The notes: a model not told the origin generated them from the sequence alone. A stretch of 64,000 nt of DNA from Tragulus kanchil (GCA_022376925.1 JAIOJX010000031.1:138092854-138156853), one strand, 5' to 3'. Numbered from the stretch's first letter, positions 9,336 to 21,276 are shown. A program made the numbers and translations.

Positions 9336-11427
9336 TAATTTGATTTTGTGAAATAAAATGGCAGTTAACATGGACCTAACTCTCAGAAAATGTACTCTCG
9401 GAGAATTTGGCCTCCCATTTAGGAGGCTCTCAGGTCACCCTTGAGGCTGATCCACAGGAGAATCTATAAACCTCTGTTCTAATTCTTAGAGTCTTAGAAC
9501 TGAGGGCCACGCTGTTTCTATCACTTCTGCAGGTCCCAGGGCAGGGGAGTTTCCTGAGAAGCTAAGAGCAAGGAGACTCCTATACAGGAAGCACTGGTCT
9601 CTCAGATGACCAGTCTACGAAAGAAAGTAGACGTAAGGACAACTAGTTGAGATCTGTGGTTTCCAGGTGAAGACGCTAGAGGGTCAGAGAGGGCCAGCGT
9701 CTTGCTTCCTCGTCCATTCAGGATCGCAGCAGGAGTCTCAGTAGCGATCACCACTGGAGGGCCCATGGAATGGGAGTCACTTTGCAGCGACTCAATAATC
9801 CTTTCAGTAATAATCCTTCCTCAGTGATCCCATCTGGCCTGGGCGTGATTATCCCTAGTCTTCAGAGAGGTTGAGTGACTTGTCAAAGTCACACAGCAGG
9901 CGTAGCTCACCTGAGGGTGGAATCCATTCTGGGTAACTTCAAAGCACGAGACCAAAGGTTGAGCAGACTATAAAGAGGACAAAGATAACGTCTTTACCCT
10001 CATACCAGCCGTCAGTCTTACAACAGGGTAAAGAAACATATGAAAAAAGGGAAAGTGTTTTTCAAATGCTTACTACCTACCTGCCTCTGAGGACAGGGCC
10101 CCAGGGGAGATTCCTTAGTCCTGAATCCGCATGGTCTCATCTTTCATTTTCTTCCACTCAGATGATGGTTTTAACACTGCGTGTACTCAGACTGCAGCTC
10201 GGTGAGCATCCTGGAGGCCCTCTGAGATGCCCACTCAGAGGCGCCCACCCTGTTTCCCACCTCAGCTGCCAATGAAGAAGCAGTCTGTGGTGAGCCACCT
10301 CTGCCTTGTCACGCCCGGGAGATAAGGAGCCATGCCTGTTCAGGGGAAAAACACCTTTTCTGAGCACCCCCCCCAACCCCCCTACTCTGTGGTGGGCATT
10401 GGAGACTAGTAATTTGAATTTGATTTTGTGAAATAAAATGGCAGTTAACATGGACCTAACTCTCAGAAAATGTACTCTGGAGAATTTGGCCTCCCATTTA
10501 GGAGGCTCTCAGGTCACCCTTGAGGCTGATCCACAGGAGAATCTATAAACCTCTGTTCTAATTCTTAGAGTCTTAGAACTGAGGGCCACGCTGTTTCTAT
10601 CACTTCTGCAGGTCCCAGGGCAGGGGAGTTTCCTGAGAAGCTAAGAGCAAGGAGACTCCTATACAGGAAGCACTGGTCTCTCAGATGACCAGTCTACGAA
10701 AGAAAGTAGACGTAAGGACAACTAGTTGAGATCTGTGGTTTCCAGGTGAAGACGCTAGAGGGTCAGAGAGGGCCAGCGTCTTGCTTCCTCGTCCATTCAG
10801 GATCGCAGCAGGAGTCTCAGTAGCGATCACCACTGGAGGGCCCATGGAATGGGAGTCACTTTGCAGCGACTCAATAATCCTTTCAGTAATAATCCTTCCT
10901 CAGTGATCCCATCTGGCCTGGGCGTGATTATCCCTAGTCTTCAGAGAGGTTGAGTGACTTGTCAAAGTCACACAGCAGGCGGTAGCTCACCTGAGGGTGG
11001 AATCCATTCTGGGTAACTTCAAAGCACGAGACCAAAGGTTGAGCAGACTATAAAGAGGACAAAGATAACGTCTTTACCCTCATAACAGCCGTCAGTCTTA
11101 CAACAGGGTAAAGAAACATATGAAAAAGGTAAAGTGTTTTTCAAATGCTTACTACCTACCTGCCTCTGAGGACAGGGCCCCAGGGGAGATTCCTTAGTCC
11201 TGAATCCGCATGGTCTCATCTTTCATTTTCTTCCACTCAGATGATGGTTTTAACACTGCGTGTACTCAGACTGCAGCTCCGGTGAGCATCCTGGAGGCCC
11301 TCTGAGATGCCCACTCAGAGGGGCGCCCACCCTGTTTCCCACCTCAGCTGCCAATGAAGAAGCAGTCTGTGGTGAGCCACCTCTGCCTTGTCACGCCCGG
11401 GGAGATAAGGAGCCATGCCTGTTCAGG
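9279..11427. repeat. Direct duplication D4 (offset 1104 falling to about 1080-1083)
   Basis: Copy 1 is 9279-10344, copy 2 is 10383-11427, with a C-rich linker at 10345-10382. Copy 2 lacks about 24 net bases near its start (around 9304-9333 of copy 1) and differs by single-base indels such as CTCTCGGAG versus CTCTGGAG and CAGGCGTAG versus CAGGCGGTAG. The content is single-copy DNA with a MIR; no gene is supported. Confidence 0.96.
9835..9925 (-). mobile_element. MIR fragment (copy at about 10915-11006)
   Basis: The plus strand has CAGAGAGGTTGAGTGACTTG and TCACACAGCAGG, the reverse complement of the MIR core (CTGTGTGA..CAAGT..TTAACCTCTCTG). It is old and degraded, and repeated only because of D4. 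Confidence 0.6.
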
Positions 11428-11807
11428 CATCTACAAAGGGAGGAGGCATCCACCTGGCCGCCATCGGCTGACCATCAGACTGCCGGTTTCTGCCGGCAGC
11501 GCCGCATGCATGCATTCCCTGCACAGACTCTCTCCTCTGGCCCCACGGGGCTGGACCCGGGGCCCCTTCCAGCTGCTCTGTCTTCCTCACCTTTGCTCTT
11601 GCTCAAGGCCACACCGACGCCTCCCCTTTTGCCTCTGTCCACGCAACTCCTCCGGCCTGGACCTGGCAGTGTATGCCCATCCTTCCTTCACAGGGTCTCA
11701 AGCTTCAGCGCTCTTGTGAGGCCCTACTGCCCCTCAAGTTGACGTCGAGACCAGCCATTTCTCCAGGGTAGACGGACCCCAGGTGCCCTAACACCGCTGC
11801 CCCTCTC

Positions 11808-11885
11808 ATGGTGTTCAGTCGCTCTGTCGTGTCCGACTCTTGGCGACCCCGGGACAGCAGCATGCCAGGTTTCCCTGTCCTTCAC
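11808..11885 (-). mobile_element. Bov-A/Bov-tA fragment (copy at 12914-12991)
   Basis: GTGTTCAGTCGCTCTGTCGT, GTCCGACTCTTGGCGACC and GCATGCCAGGTTTCCCTGTCC follow one another. They are the antisense of the Bov-tA 3' end and adjoining Bov-A segment known from ruminants. It is a short truncated piece and supports a ruminant source. Confidence 0.75.
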
Positions 11886-11999
11886 AGACTTGCCTTTCCT
11901 GGCCTTGTCTTTTCCCCACTTTGGACCCTGGGGAAGTGAACTTGTACCTGGGCTCCCTTTTACCACTCACAGACTCTGGGAGCTGGTCGACCTTTGGTT

Positions 12000-12160
12000 C
12001 AGTTCCTCATCTTCACCTTGGAGATGAGAAAAGCAAGGCCCAGCGTGAGACAGTGACATGCACGGGGTCTCCTGGTTGGTGTTGGGGTTTGGGGTTCAGG
12101 CTAGAACCTAGGGGTCCTGTTCCCCAGCCCAGTGCCACGGCCCCTCTTCCCCACTTCACC
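12000..12160 (-). mobile_element. Probable MIR remnant (copy at 13106-13266)
   Basis: TTCCTCATCTTCACCTTGG, AGATGAGAAAAGCAAGGC and a later CTAGAACCTAGGGGTCCTG resemble a diverged MIR in reverse orientation. The call is tentative because substitutions are dense. Confidence 0.4.
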
Positions 12161-13839
12161 ATGCTTTGGGGAGCTGCATTGCCCTTGGGGAAGTGGCAAC
12201 GTTTTCTTTTCTCCAACTTTTCATTTTGTACTGGAATATAGCTGATGAACAAGGTTGTGGTAGTTTCAGGCGAACAGCCAAGGGACTCAACCAGGTATCC
12301 ATTCTCCGCCAAACTCCCCTCCCATCCAGGCTGCAGGAAGTGGCAACTGGATGTGTAGCCACCAGGACCTTGTGGATGGAATAGGTTCCTCAGGGGAGTA
12401 GAGGGGCCTCGAAGGAAGACCTCTCGCTGATGGGGAAGGAGGAGGAAGCGTGGAGGAAGCATTGCTACATGGGTCCCCGTGAAGAAGCAGTCTGTAGTGC
12501 CTTGTCACGCCCGGGAGATAAGGAGCCATGCCTGTTCAGGCATCTACAAAGGAGGCATCCACCTGGCCGCCATCGGCTGACCATCAGACTGCCGGTTTCT
12601 GCCGGCAGCGCCGCATGCATGCATTCCTGCACAGACTCTCTCCTCTGGCCCCACGGGCTGGACCCGGGCCCCTTCCAGCTGCTCTGTCTTCCTCACCTTT
12701 GCTCTTGCTCAAGGCCACACCGACGCCTCCCCTTTTGCCTCTGTCCACGCAACTCCTCCGGCCTGGACCTGGCAGTGTATGCCCATCCTTCCTTCACAGG
12801 GTCTCAAGCTTCAGCGCTCTTGTGAGGCCCTACTGCCCCTCAAGTTGACGTCGAGACCAGCCATTTCTCCAGGGTAGACGGACCCCAGGTGCCCTAACAC
12901 CGCTGCCCCTCTCATGGTGTTCAGTCGCTCTGTCGTGTCCGACTCTTGGCGACCCCGGGACAGCAGCATGCCAGGTTTCCCTGTCCTTCACAGACTTGCC
13001 TTTCCTGGCCTTGTCTTTTCCCCACTTTGGACCCTGGGGAAGTGAACTTGTACCTGGGCTCCCTTTTACCACTCACAGACTCTGGGAGCTGGTCGACCTT
13101 TGGTTCAGTTCCTCATCTTCACCTTGGAGATGAGAAAAGCAAGGCCCAGCGTGAGACAGTGACATGCACGGGGTCTCCTGGTTGGTGTTGGGGTTTGGGG
13201 TTCAGGCTAGAACCTAGGGGTCCTGTTCCCCAGCCCAGTGCCACGGCCCCTCTTCCCCACTTCACCATGCTTTGGGGAGCTGCATTGCCCTTGGGGAAGT
13301 GGCAACGTTTTCTTTTCTCCAACTTTTCATTTTGTACTGGAATATAGCTGATGAACAAGGTTGTGGTAGTTTCAGGCGAACAGCCAAGGGACTCAACCAG
13401 GTATCCATTCTCCGCCAAACTCCCCTCCCATCCAGGCTGCAGGAAGTGGCAACTGGATGTGTAGCCACCAGGACCTTGTGGATGGAATAGGTTCCTCAGG
13501 GGAGTAGAGGGGCCTCGAAGGAAGACCTCTCGCTGATGGGGAAGGAGGAGGAAGCGTGGAGGAAGCATTGCTACATGGGTCCCCCGTGTGAAGACAGGGA
13601 GGCTGGTCTGGACCGTGTTCTGAGGGTGCAGCAGGTCCCGTGGAAGCGCTGAGCGTGTGGTCCTAAGTCGTTGAGGCCTGTCCTTACCCGTACATGCGCC
13701 GTTCCAGGCTCCTCCCTACGCCAGCCCCCACAGCTCCCTCTCCATCCACACCCAGTTTCCCCGCCATCCTGGCCATTCCTTGACCTTTCCTCCTCTGCAT
13801 CTTTGTGTTCAGGCTACCTCTTCAGCTTGAGGTAGCCTT

Positions 13840-14120
13840 CCTTCTCAATCCAGCAGCTGCAAGCTGTCCATTTTCCGGGTCTACGGCAAAGACCGCTTCC
13901 TCTGAGAAGTCCTCCCTGATCCCTCCTTTCTGGATCGTGCACTGTTGGCTCCCTCCTCTCATCAGGCGTCTCTTGGTCATTTCTATTTATACCTGTGCCT
14001 TTTTTTTTTAATCCTGTGGGTTTCTCCAGGACAAGGACCGATATCTTGTTGACATCTGTACCCTCCATAATACTCCGTAGGGCCCTCGGGCACCGTGGGT
14101 GCTCCTTCACATCTGCGGTC
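13840..14120 (+). mobile_element. L2 LINE 3' end fragment
   Basis: GAAGTCCTCCCTGATCCCTCC near 13905, TTCTCCAGGACAAGGACC near 14022 and CTGTACCCTCCATAATACTC near 14055 follow the order of the L2 3' end (a CCTTCCCTGA-like start, GAGGGCAGGGAC-like middle, GTATCCCCAGC-like end). Diverged and non-coding. Its right part is repeated at 15128-15224 by D6. Confidence 0.5.
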
Positions 14121-14290
14121 AAAAGGACCTAAGGCGTCTCTGGACAAAGTTGACAGACTCCAGGCACTGTCTTCAGGGCCAAGGTCCGGATGAAACGGGG
14201 ACCCTGCTGTGCTTGCAAACATACTTACCTTCAGTTTTATAGACTCACGCCCCGTCGGTTCCTCCTTTTCCCACTTCTTTCAGTTGACTA

Positions 14291-14546
14291 TTTTAAAAAT
14301 AGTTATTTATTTATTTTGGCTGTGCTGGGTCTTCATTGCTACCTCTGAGGTTTCTCAAATCAAGAGCTTCTCATTGCAGTGACTTCTCCTGTTGGGAGCA
14401 CAGGATCTAGAGTGCATGCCCAGTCATTGTGGCACACAAGATGGGTTGTCCCAAGACATGTGGAATCTTCCCAGACCGGGGATCAAACTTGTGTCCCCTG
14501 CATTGACAGGCAGAGTCTCAACCACTGAACCACCAGGGAGGTCCTC
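14291..14546 (-). mobile_element. CHR-2 SINE (copy at 15395-15650)
   Basis: The minus-strand head GAGGACCTCCCTGGTGGTTC lies at 14546, followed by a B-box-like GTTTGATCCCC at 14480-14490 and an AAATAAATAACTATTT tail at 14291. It is near full length. The downstream occurrence is a D6 copy. Confidence 0.85.
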
Positions 14547-14689
14547 AGTTGGCTATTTTGGCCAAACTTTCACATGACCATGATTCCACAGTCCGGCTGC
14601 CTGGGACCCTCTCCTCTGACAGCTGCCCCTTACCTCGTCAGGTGTTTATATTGCCTCCAGGGTTCCAGAGTCTAAATATTGGTCTTGCA

Positions 14690-14875
14690 ATATGAACCAC
14701 TGGCAGCTGTGTGACCTTGGCATGTTCCTTTGCCTCCTTTTCTTCCTTACATATATCCGTCCTCATCCTCCTCTGTCAGAGCAGCTGTTCCCAGGGCTGC
14801 TGTGAAGATCAGATGAGCTCAGACAGAAGATGGTCCTCACCTGGTGTGTGACATATTGAGCATCCAGTAAATGCC
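14690..14875 (+). mobile_element. MIR element (copy at 15794-15979)
   Basis: CAGCTGTGTGACCTTGGC at 14705, then TTCCTTTGCCTCC, GGGCTGCTGTGAAGATCAGA and CCAGTAAATGC follow the MIR order from core to 3' end. It is the best preserved MIR in the window. Confidence 0.75.
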
Positions 14876-15926
14876 CCCCAAAATAAAAAGAGGAAGACAG
14901 CCCAGCTTTAGTCACTGGTTTCTGTGTTGCCCAAATGTGCTCCTGGATGTGTTCTTCCCATTTCATGGTTTGGTAAGTCCTGCTCAGAACAATAATACAG
15001 CTGCCTCGGCCCAGAGAACCCCTGCCATCACTCAGCCAATCAGCCACACCCTTCAGGCAGCCAGGCCCCGGGAATCGAGGGCCCAGAGTCTGAATCCATG
15101 GGTGTTGCCTCTGCCCAAAGTACAAGCCTCCAGGACAAGGACCGATATCTTGTTGACATCTGTACCCTCCATAATACTCCGTAGGGCCCTCGGGCACCGT
15201 GGGTGCTCCTTCACATCTGCGGTCAAAAGGACCTAAGGCGTCTCTGGACAAAGTTGACAGACTCCAGGCACTGTCTTCAGGGCCAAGGTCCGGATGAAAC
15301 GGGGACCCTGCTGTGCTTGCAAACATACTTACCTTCAGTTTTATAGACTCACGCCCCGTCGGTTCCTCCTTTTCCCACTTCTTTCAGTTGACTATTTTAA
15401 AAATAGTTATTTATTTATTTTGGCTGTGCTGGGTCTTCATTGCTACCTCTGAGGTTTCTCAAATCAAGAGCTTCTCATTGCAGTGACTTCTCCTGTTGGG
15501 AGCACAGGATCTAGAGTGCATGCCCAGTCATTGTGGCACACAAGATGGGTTGTCCCAAGACATGTGGAATCTTCCCAGACCGGGGATCAAACTTGTGTCC
15601 CCTGCATTGACAGGCAGAGTCTCAACCACTGAACCACCAGGGAGGTCCTCAGTTGGCTATTTTGGCCAAACTTTCACATGACCATGATTCCACAGTCCGG
15701 CTGCCTGGGACCCTCTCCTCTGACAGCTGCCCCTTACCTCGTCAGGTGTTTATATTGCCTCCAGGGTTCCAGAGTCTAAATATTGGTCTTGCAATATGAA
15801 CCACTGGCAGCTGTGTGACCTTGGCATGTTCCTTTGCCTCCTTTTCTTCCTTACATATATCCGTCCTCATCCTCCTCTGTCAGAGCAGCTGTTCCCAGGG
15901 CTGCTGTGAAGATCAGATGAGCTCAG

Positions 15927-18190
15927 ACAGAAGATGGTCCTCACCTGGTGTGTGACATATTGAGCATCCAGTAAATGCCCCCCAAAATAAAAAGAGGAAG
16001 ACAGCCCAGCTTTAGTCACTGGTTTCTGTGTTGCCCAAATGTGCTCCTGGATGTGTTCTTCCCATTTCATGGTTTGGTAAGTCCTGCTCAGAACAATAAT
16101 ACAGCTGCCTCGGCCCAGAGAACCCCTGCCATCACTCAGCCAATCAGCCACACCCTTCAGGCAGCCAGGCCCCGGGAATCGAGGGCCACTGGCAGGAGTC
16201 TGAATCCATGGGTGTTGCCTCTGCCCAGATCCTGGGGGCAATCCATAGACAGTTACAAGCCTACAGTGCTGGGTTTCCCTGGTGGTCCAGTGGGTAAGGA
16301 CATCGCCTTGCAGTGTAAGGGGCGCCGGTTCGATCCCTGGCCTGGGAAGATCCCAGGTGCTGCGGAGCAGCTGGACGGATGTGTTCAACTACCGAGCCGG
16401 AGCTCTGGAGTGCATGCGCCCAGAGCCGGTGCTCTACAACGAGAGAGGCCCCTGCGATGGGAGGCCCACACAGGCCAAAGAACAAAGATAAATAAATGAA
16501 AGACCAATAGAAGTGGCCAAAAAAATAAATAAATAAGTTGCCCGATGAGAACAAATTAAAAAAAAAAAAAAAACCCCTACAGCGTTATTTATTTTTTCTT
16601 TTTAAAAATGTACTGTGTCCCATGTGACAAGGTTCTGAGTGACTGGAACACGTCTTGCTTCCTCATGGGCTTCTGGTTTGGCCTTCTAGCCAGGGAGGCT
16701 GGTGACGTCTTCAGATGCCTCCAGGGAGGGAGTGCCCCCTGCTTCCACACCAGGTTACCCTGCTCCTTGGCTCCCCCCAGCTCCTTTCTGCCCCTTGCTC
16801 TAACCATGCCCGTTTCCAAGGAGAAAGTGACAGCAGAATCCCAGGCAAAGCGTTGGAGTCTGTCCCCGGCCCTGCTCTCCTCAGAGCGATCGCCCCCTTC
16901 CTTGGCTCTCCCACCTGGAAGAATATTCCCACCAGTAATTAAACGGAGGAGCTGTGTGCCAGTCCTCCAATTCTCAGTGGTACTGTTCAGAAATAACAGA
17001 GGGAATTAGGTTTCAGAAAACCACCTACTTAAGTGGAAAACCCTGTGCCTGTTCTTTCACTAGTTGTTAATGAGAGCCTTTTGCCTCCGGCCCAGAGAAC
17101 AGAAGATGGTCCTCACCGGGGCAGCATAAAAGCCCCCAAAATAAAAAGAGGAAGACAGCCCAGCTTTAGTCACTGGTTTCTGTGTTGCCCAAATGTGCTC
17201 CTGGATGTGTTCTTCCCATTTCATGGTTTGGTAAGTCCTGCTCAGAACAATAATACAGCTGCCTCGGCCCAGAGAACCCCTGCCATCACTCAGCCAATCA
17301 GCCACACCCTTCAGGCAGCCAGGCCCCGGGAATCGAGGGCCACTGGCAGGAGTCTGAATCCATGGGTGTTGCCTCTGCCCAGATCCTGGGGGCAATCCAT
17401 AGACAGTTACAAGCCTACAGTGCTGGGTTTCCCTGGTGGTCCAGTGGGTAAGGACATCGCCTTGCAGTGTAAGGGGCGCCGGTTCGATCCCTGGCCTGGG
17501 AAGATCCCAGGTGCTGCGGAGCAGCTGGACGGATGTGTTCAACTACCGAGCCGGAGCTCTGGAGTGCATGCGCCCAGAGCCGGTGCTCTACAACGAGAGA
17601 GGCCCCTGCGATGGGAGGCCCACACAGGCCAAAGAACAAAGATAAATAAATGAAAGACCAATAGAAGTGGCCAAAAAAATAAATAAATAAGTTGCCCGAT
17701 GAGAACAAATTAAAAAAAAAAAAAAAACCCCTACAGCGTTATTTATTTTTTCTTTTTAAAAATGTACTGTGTCCCATGTGACAAGGTTCTGAGTGACTGG
17801 AACACGTCTTGCTTCCTCATGGGCTTCTGGTTTGGCCTTCTAGCCAGGGAGGCTGGTGACGTCTTCAGATGCCTCCAGGGAGGGAGTGCCCCCTGCTTCC
17901 ACACCAGGTTACCCTGCTCCTTGGCTCCCCCCAGCTCCTTTCTGCCCCTTGCTCTAACCATGCCCGTTTCCAAGGAGAAAGTGACAGCAGAATCCCAGGC
18001 AAAGCGTTGGAGTCTGTCCCCGGCCCTGCTCTCCTCAGAGCGATCGCCCCCTTCCTTGGCTCTCCCACCTGGAAGAATATTCCCACCAGTAATTAAACGG
18101 AGGAGCTGTGTGCCAGTCCTCCAATTCTCAGTGGTACTGTTCAGAAATAACAGAGGGAATTAGGTTTCAGAAAACCACCTACTTAAGTGG
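15927..18190. repeat. Direct duplication D7 (offset 1154 bp)
   Basis: Clean copies are about 15978-17036 and 17132-18190. The join at 17037-17131 holds two corrupted ends back to back. First comes a shortened form of the downstream sequence (ending TAGTTGTTAATGAGAG, real copy at 18239). Then comes a shortened form of the upstream sequence (ACAGAAGATGGTCCTCACC, real copy at 15927). The first 250 bases after 14877 therefore occur three times (14877, 15981, 17135). Confidence 0.97.
16271..16573 (+). mobile_element. CHR-1-related SINE (copy at 17425-17727)
   Basis: It starts GGGTTTCCCTGGTGGTCCAG, has B box GGTTCGATCCC near 16327, the 3' module GACCAATAGAAGTGGCC near 16502, then an AAATAAATAAATA tract and poly(A). 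Flanks CCTACAGTGCT (16260-16270) and CCTACAGCGTT (about 16577) form a probable target-site duplication. All frames across it are SINE-derived. Confidence 0.88.
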
Positions 18191-20379
18191 CTCTAAATTA
18201 AGTCCCACTGTGTGGTTTCTCTCTGTTTCTTTACATCCTAGTTGTTAATGAGAGGCCCCATTGGAGAGGTGAGAAACACTTTTTTTTTGAAGAGCCAGCA
18301 GAAAGAAGTCAGTACTCCTTACCAAGCAAGGCAGTTCTGAGAGGAGGAAGTAGGGGGAAGAACAAGGTCAAGGCCGGGACTGCTAGCACACGGTGAGTTT
18401 CTGGAGGCATGCAAATGGTTGATTCCTCCTCCTCTTCTTCCTCCTTCTTTTCTATCCTACTAGGGTTTTCAAATGGATGAAACTGGGGCCTTAGATGACT
18501 TTCAAAGTCAAGGGCCTTTTGTGTCTGATTGGTTTCTGCAGAGTTTCTTACTGGCAGCTTTGTAAACACTTGGTTGGCTCAGTTATCTCACGGCTTCTCT
18601 GTATCAGTCAGGGTCCGGATACTACTGTCGATCTTTCAACAGAAGGAGCTTAATATAAGGAATTAGTTATACAGAAAATGAAAGAGACCAGAAGCTAAAC
18701 AGTGAACAGTGAAGAGCACAGCTTAGCAAGAGCAGGAAACCCCTGACCCTGAGGCTGAGAGTCCAGCAAGAGCCCAGGCTGCCTGGCAGACACTGGACCA
18801 AGCAAGGCTTCTGTGGCCCTTGTGATTCCTTCCGTGAAGGAGTCAGGCCTTGAGAGCTGTCCTGTACGAATGTGGGAGCCATAGAGGAGACATGACCACA
18901 CCTTAGGTGCCATCTAAGGCAGAGCAAGAGGGAGAGATGCCCGCCTGCCCCTCTTCTCCTGTGCTCCAGGCTCCCACCAGCTTCTCCCACTGGGTAAACT
19001 CATCTGGAAGCCATTAGGCATGCGAGCCGGGAGAATGTAGCTTCTTGTACAGAGAACAGGAGAGTCAGGAACAGACCTGGAAGCAAATAATGGCCAGAAT
19101 CTCCAGCAAGTTGCCTGCTAGATGAAACACCTTGGAAATAAGAAAACCTGGAGAGCAGGAGAACTCAGCCTGCAGTGTGGGGCTAGAGCCCATTCAAAGC
19201 CTGATGGTGTGTGCATGCTGAATCTCTTAGTGACGCCAAACCCTTTGGATGCAAAATTGGGGTCATTCTCAGTGGTACTGTTCAGAAATAACAGAGGGAA
19301 TTAGGTTTCAGAAAACCACCTACTTAAGTGGCTCTAAATTAAGTCCCACTGTGTGGTTTCTCTCTGTTTCTTTACATCCTAGTTGTTAATGAGAGGCCCC
19401 ATTGGAGAGGTGAGAAACACTTTTTTGAAGAGCCAGCAGAAAGAAGTCAGTACTCCTTACCAAGCAAGGCAGTTCTGAGAGGAGGAAGTAGGGGGAAGAA
19501 CAAGGTCAAGGCCGGGACTGCTAGCACACGGTGAGTTTCTGGAGGCATGCAAATGGTTGATTCCTCCTCCTCTTCTTCCTCCTTCTTTTCTATCCTACTA
19601 GGGTTTTCAAATGGATGAAACTGGGGCCTTAGATGACTTTCAAAGTCAAGGGCCTTTTGTGTCTGATTGGTTTCTGCAGAGTTTCTTACTGGCAGCTTTG
19701 TAAACACTTGGTTGGCTCAGTTATCTCACGGCTTCTCTGTATCAGTCAGGGTCCGGATACTACTGTCGATCTTTCAACAGAAGGAGCTTAATATAAGGAA
19801 TTAGTTATACAGAAAATGAAAGAGACCAGAAGCTAAACAGTGAACAGTGAAGAGCACAGCTTAGCAAGAGCAGGAAACCCCTGACCCTGAGGCTGAGAGT
19901 CCAGCAAGAGCCCAGGCTGCCTGGCAGACACTGGACCAAGCAAGGCTTCTGTGGCCCTTGTGATTCCTTCCGTGAAGGAGTCAGGCCTTGAGAGCTGTCC
20001 TGTACGAATGTGGGAGCCATAGAGGAGACATGACCACACCTTAGGTGCCATCTAAGGCAGAGCAAGAGGGAGAGATGCCCGCCTGCCCCTCTTCTCCTGT
20101 GCTCCAGGCTCCCACCAGCTTCTCCCACTGGGTAAACTCATCTGGAAGCCATTAGGCATGCGAGCCGGGAGAATGTAGCTTCTTGTACAGAGAACAGGAG
20201 AGTCAGGGAACAGACCTGGAAGCAAATAATGGCCAGAATCTCCAGCAAGTTGCCTGCTAGATGAAACACCTTGGAAATAAGAAAACCTGGAGAGAGCAGG
20301 AGAACTCAGCCTGCAGTGTGGGGCTAGAGCCCATTCAAAGCCTGATGGTGTGTGCATGCTGAATCTCTTAGTGACGCCA
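18124..20379. repeat. Direct duplication D8 (offset 1141, later 1138)
   Basis: Copy 1 is 18124-19239 and copy 2 is 19265-20379, with a 25-base linker. The ATTCTCAGTGGTACTG block occurs three times (16971, 18125, 19265) because D7 and D8 overlap. The offset change comes from a T run: TTTTTTTTGAAG at about 18282 versus TTTTTTGAAG at 19423. Copy 1 stops part-way into a Bov-tA that continues only after copy 2. Confidence 0.97.
18191..20351. other. Single-copy-like intergenic DNA, duplicated by D8
   Basis: No exon is recognised. A stretch at about 18600-18660 (TATCAGTCAGGGTCCGGATA then TATAAGGAATTAGTTATACA) looks like an ancient placental interspersed repeat whose class I cannot name with confidence; its image is at about 19738-19800. 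A GAAGGAGGAAGAAGAGG purine tract on the minus strand at about 18425-18445 is low complexity. Confidence 0.5.
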
Positions 20380-20545
20380 TGGGCCGTAGCCCAGCGGGCT
20401 CCGCTGTCCATTGGATTATCAGGCAAGAATACTGGAGTGGGTTGCCATTTCCTACTTCAGGGGATTTCCCTGACCCAGGGATCAAACTTGAGTCTTCTGT
20501 ATTGGCAGGTGGAATGTTTACCTCTTGAGCCACCTGGAAAGCCCC
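20352..20545 (-). mobile_element. Bov-tA SINE
   Basis: On the minus strand: GGGGCTTTCCAGGTGGCTCA at 20545, GTTTGATCCCTGGGTCAG near 20473-20490, then ACCCACTCCAGTATTCTTGCC at 20420-20440 and a TAGTCCATGG-like end. A ruminant-specific element. Its 3' tip is also at the end of D8 copy 1 (about 19211-19239). Confidence 0.9.
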
Positions 20546-21261
20546 AAATCCTGCCTACTGGGTCACAAGGTGTCGGTGAGACTCCAGAGCAGAGGAAGGT
20601 GGCAAATGGACCGGGCCAGGCATCAAGGATCAGTGTATTCTCCAGTGAGAACGCTGGTTTCCTTTTAATTCTCTTTTCCATTGTCAGATAGTGTTAAGGA
20701 GATAGTCTCTGTCTGGTGCTAAGAGATCTTTAATGACCTGTGCTCATCTCTCTTCTTAAGTTCCAGAGACAGGGACCTCAGGTCTGATCCTCTGCCTGGG
20801 GGAATGATCATGTTGGCTCGCTCAGATTCCCTTGACCCAGTTGTCACTCAATACCCAGCTGCTGTGAGTGTTGACGCTCAGTTTACACCCTTCTCTTGGA
20901 CGTTGCCTCACCTGGAAATAGGTGAGAGAGGATACCAGCACTCAGGAGGCAGTGACTGACGGATGCAGGAGACTGTTCATACATCAAGGTGGCTCAAGGT
21001 CGTGGTGCCATTCATGAACCCCAGCTCCTGGGACCAAGCTGAGGCCAGATTTCAGCTGAACCCACCCCTTCTGTAGCCTCCTTCTGTTGCCCTCCTCCTT
21101 CACCAAGAGCCCTTCCTTGATCGAGCACTTGCACACAAATGGAAAGAATTCTAAGACAGCAGGCAAGAGGATCTTGCTAGAGTTTAATAACTTCTTTCTT
21201 ATCCTTTTTCACATCTTGCCTGGTTGACTTACGGTACACTAAAAAGGTTTTACATTTATGG
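20546..21261. other. Single-copy intergenic DNA
   Basis: About 715 bases without any recognisable repeat, exon or RNA gene. The short frames here have no features of a coding exon that I can identify. Confidence 0.5.
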
Positions 21262-21276
21262 TAATTTTAATTATTT

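Larger units (their letters stand above)
11356..13587. repeat. Direct tandem duplication D5 (offset 1106 bp)
   Basis: Copy 1 is about 11356-12480 and copy 2 about 12481-13587, abutting. The start of copy 2 is a corrupted form of copy 1: a block of about 12 bases (GTGAGCCACCTC) is lost after GCAGTCTGT. Further differences are homopolymer indels, for example CCCGGGGAGAT versus CCCGGGAGAT, ACGGGGCTGG versus ACGGGCTGG and ATTCCCTGC versus ATTCCTGC. GC-rich single-copy DNA; no exon recognised. Confidence 0.97.
14024..16227. repeat. Direct duplication D6 (offset 1104, later 1110)
   Basis: Copy 1 is 14024-15117 and copy 2 is 15128-16227. The 10-base linker ends TACAAGCCTC. The genuine continuation after copy 2 reaches TTACAAGCCTACAG at about 16254, so the linker is a collapsed version of the downstream sequence. 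Copy 1 also lacks six bases present at 16187-16196 (CCACTGGCAG versus CCCA). Confidence 0.97.

Noticed and set aside
11356..12480. GC-rich stretch as a CpG island promoter
   Set aside because: GC content is raised but CpG pairs are not obviously clustered by eye, and no first exon is visible; a CpG observed/expected calculation would be needed.
17033..17653. 206-codon plus-strand open frame
   Set aside because: It begins in the corrupted D7 linker and ends in a SINE; the upstream copy of the same DNA gives a different start. No exon features are seen.
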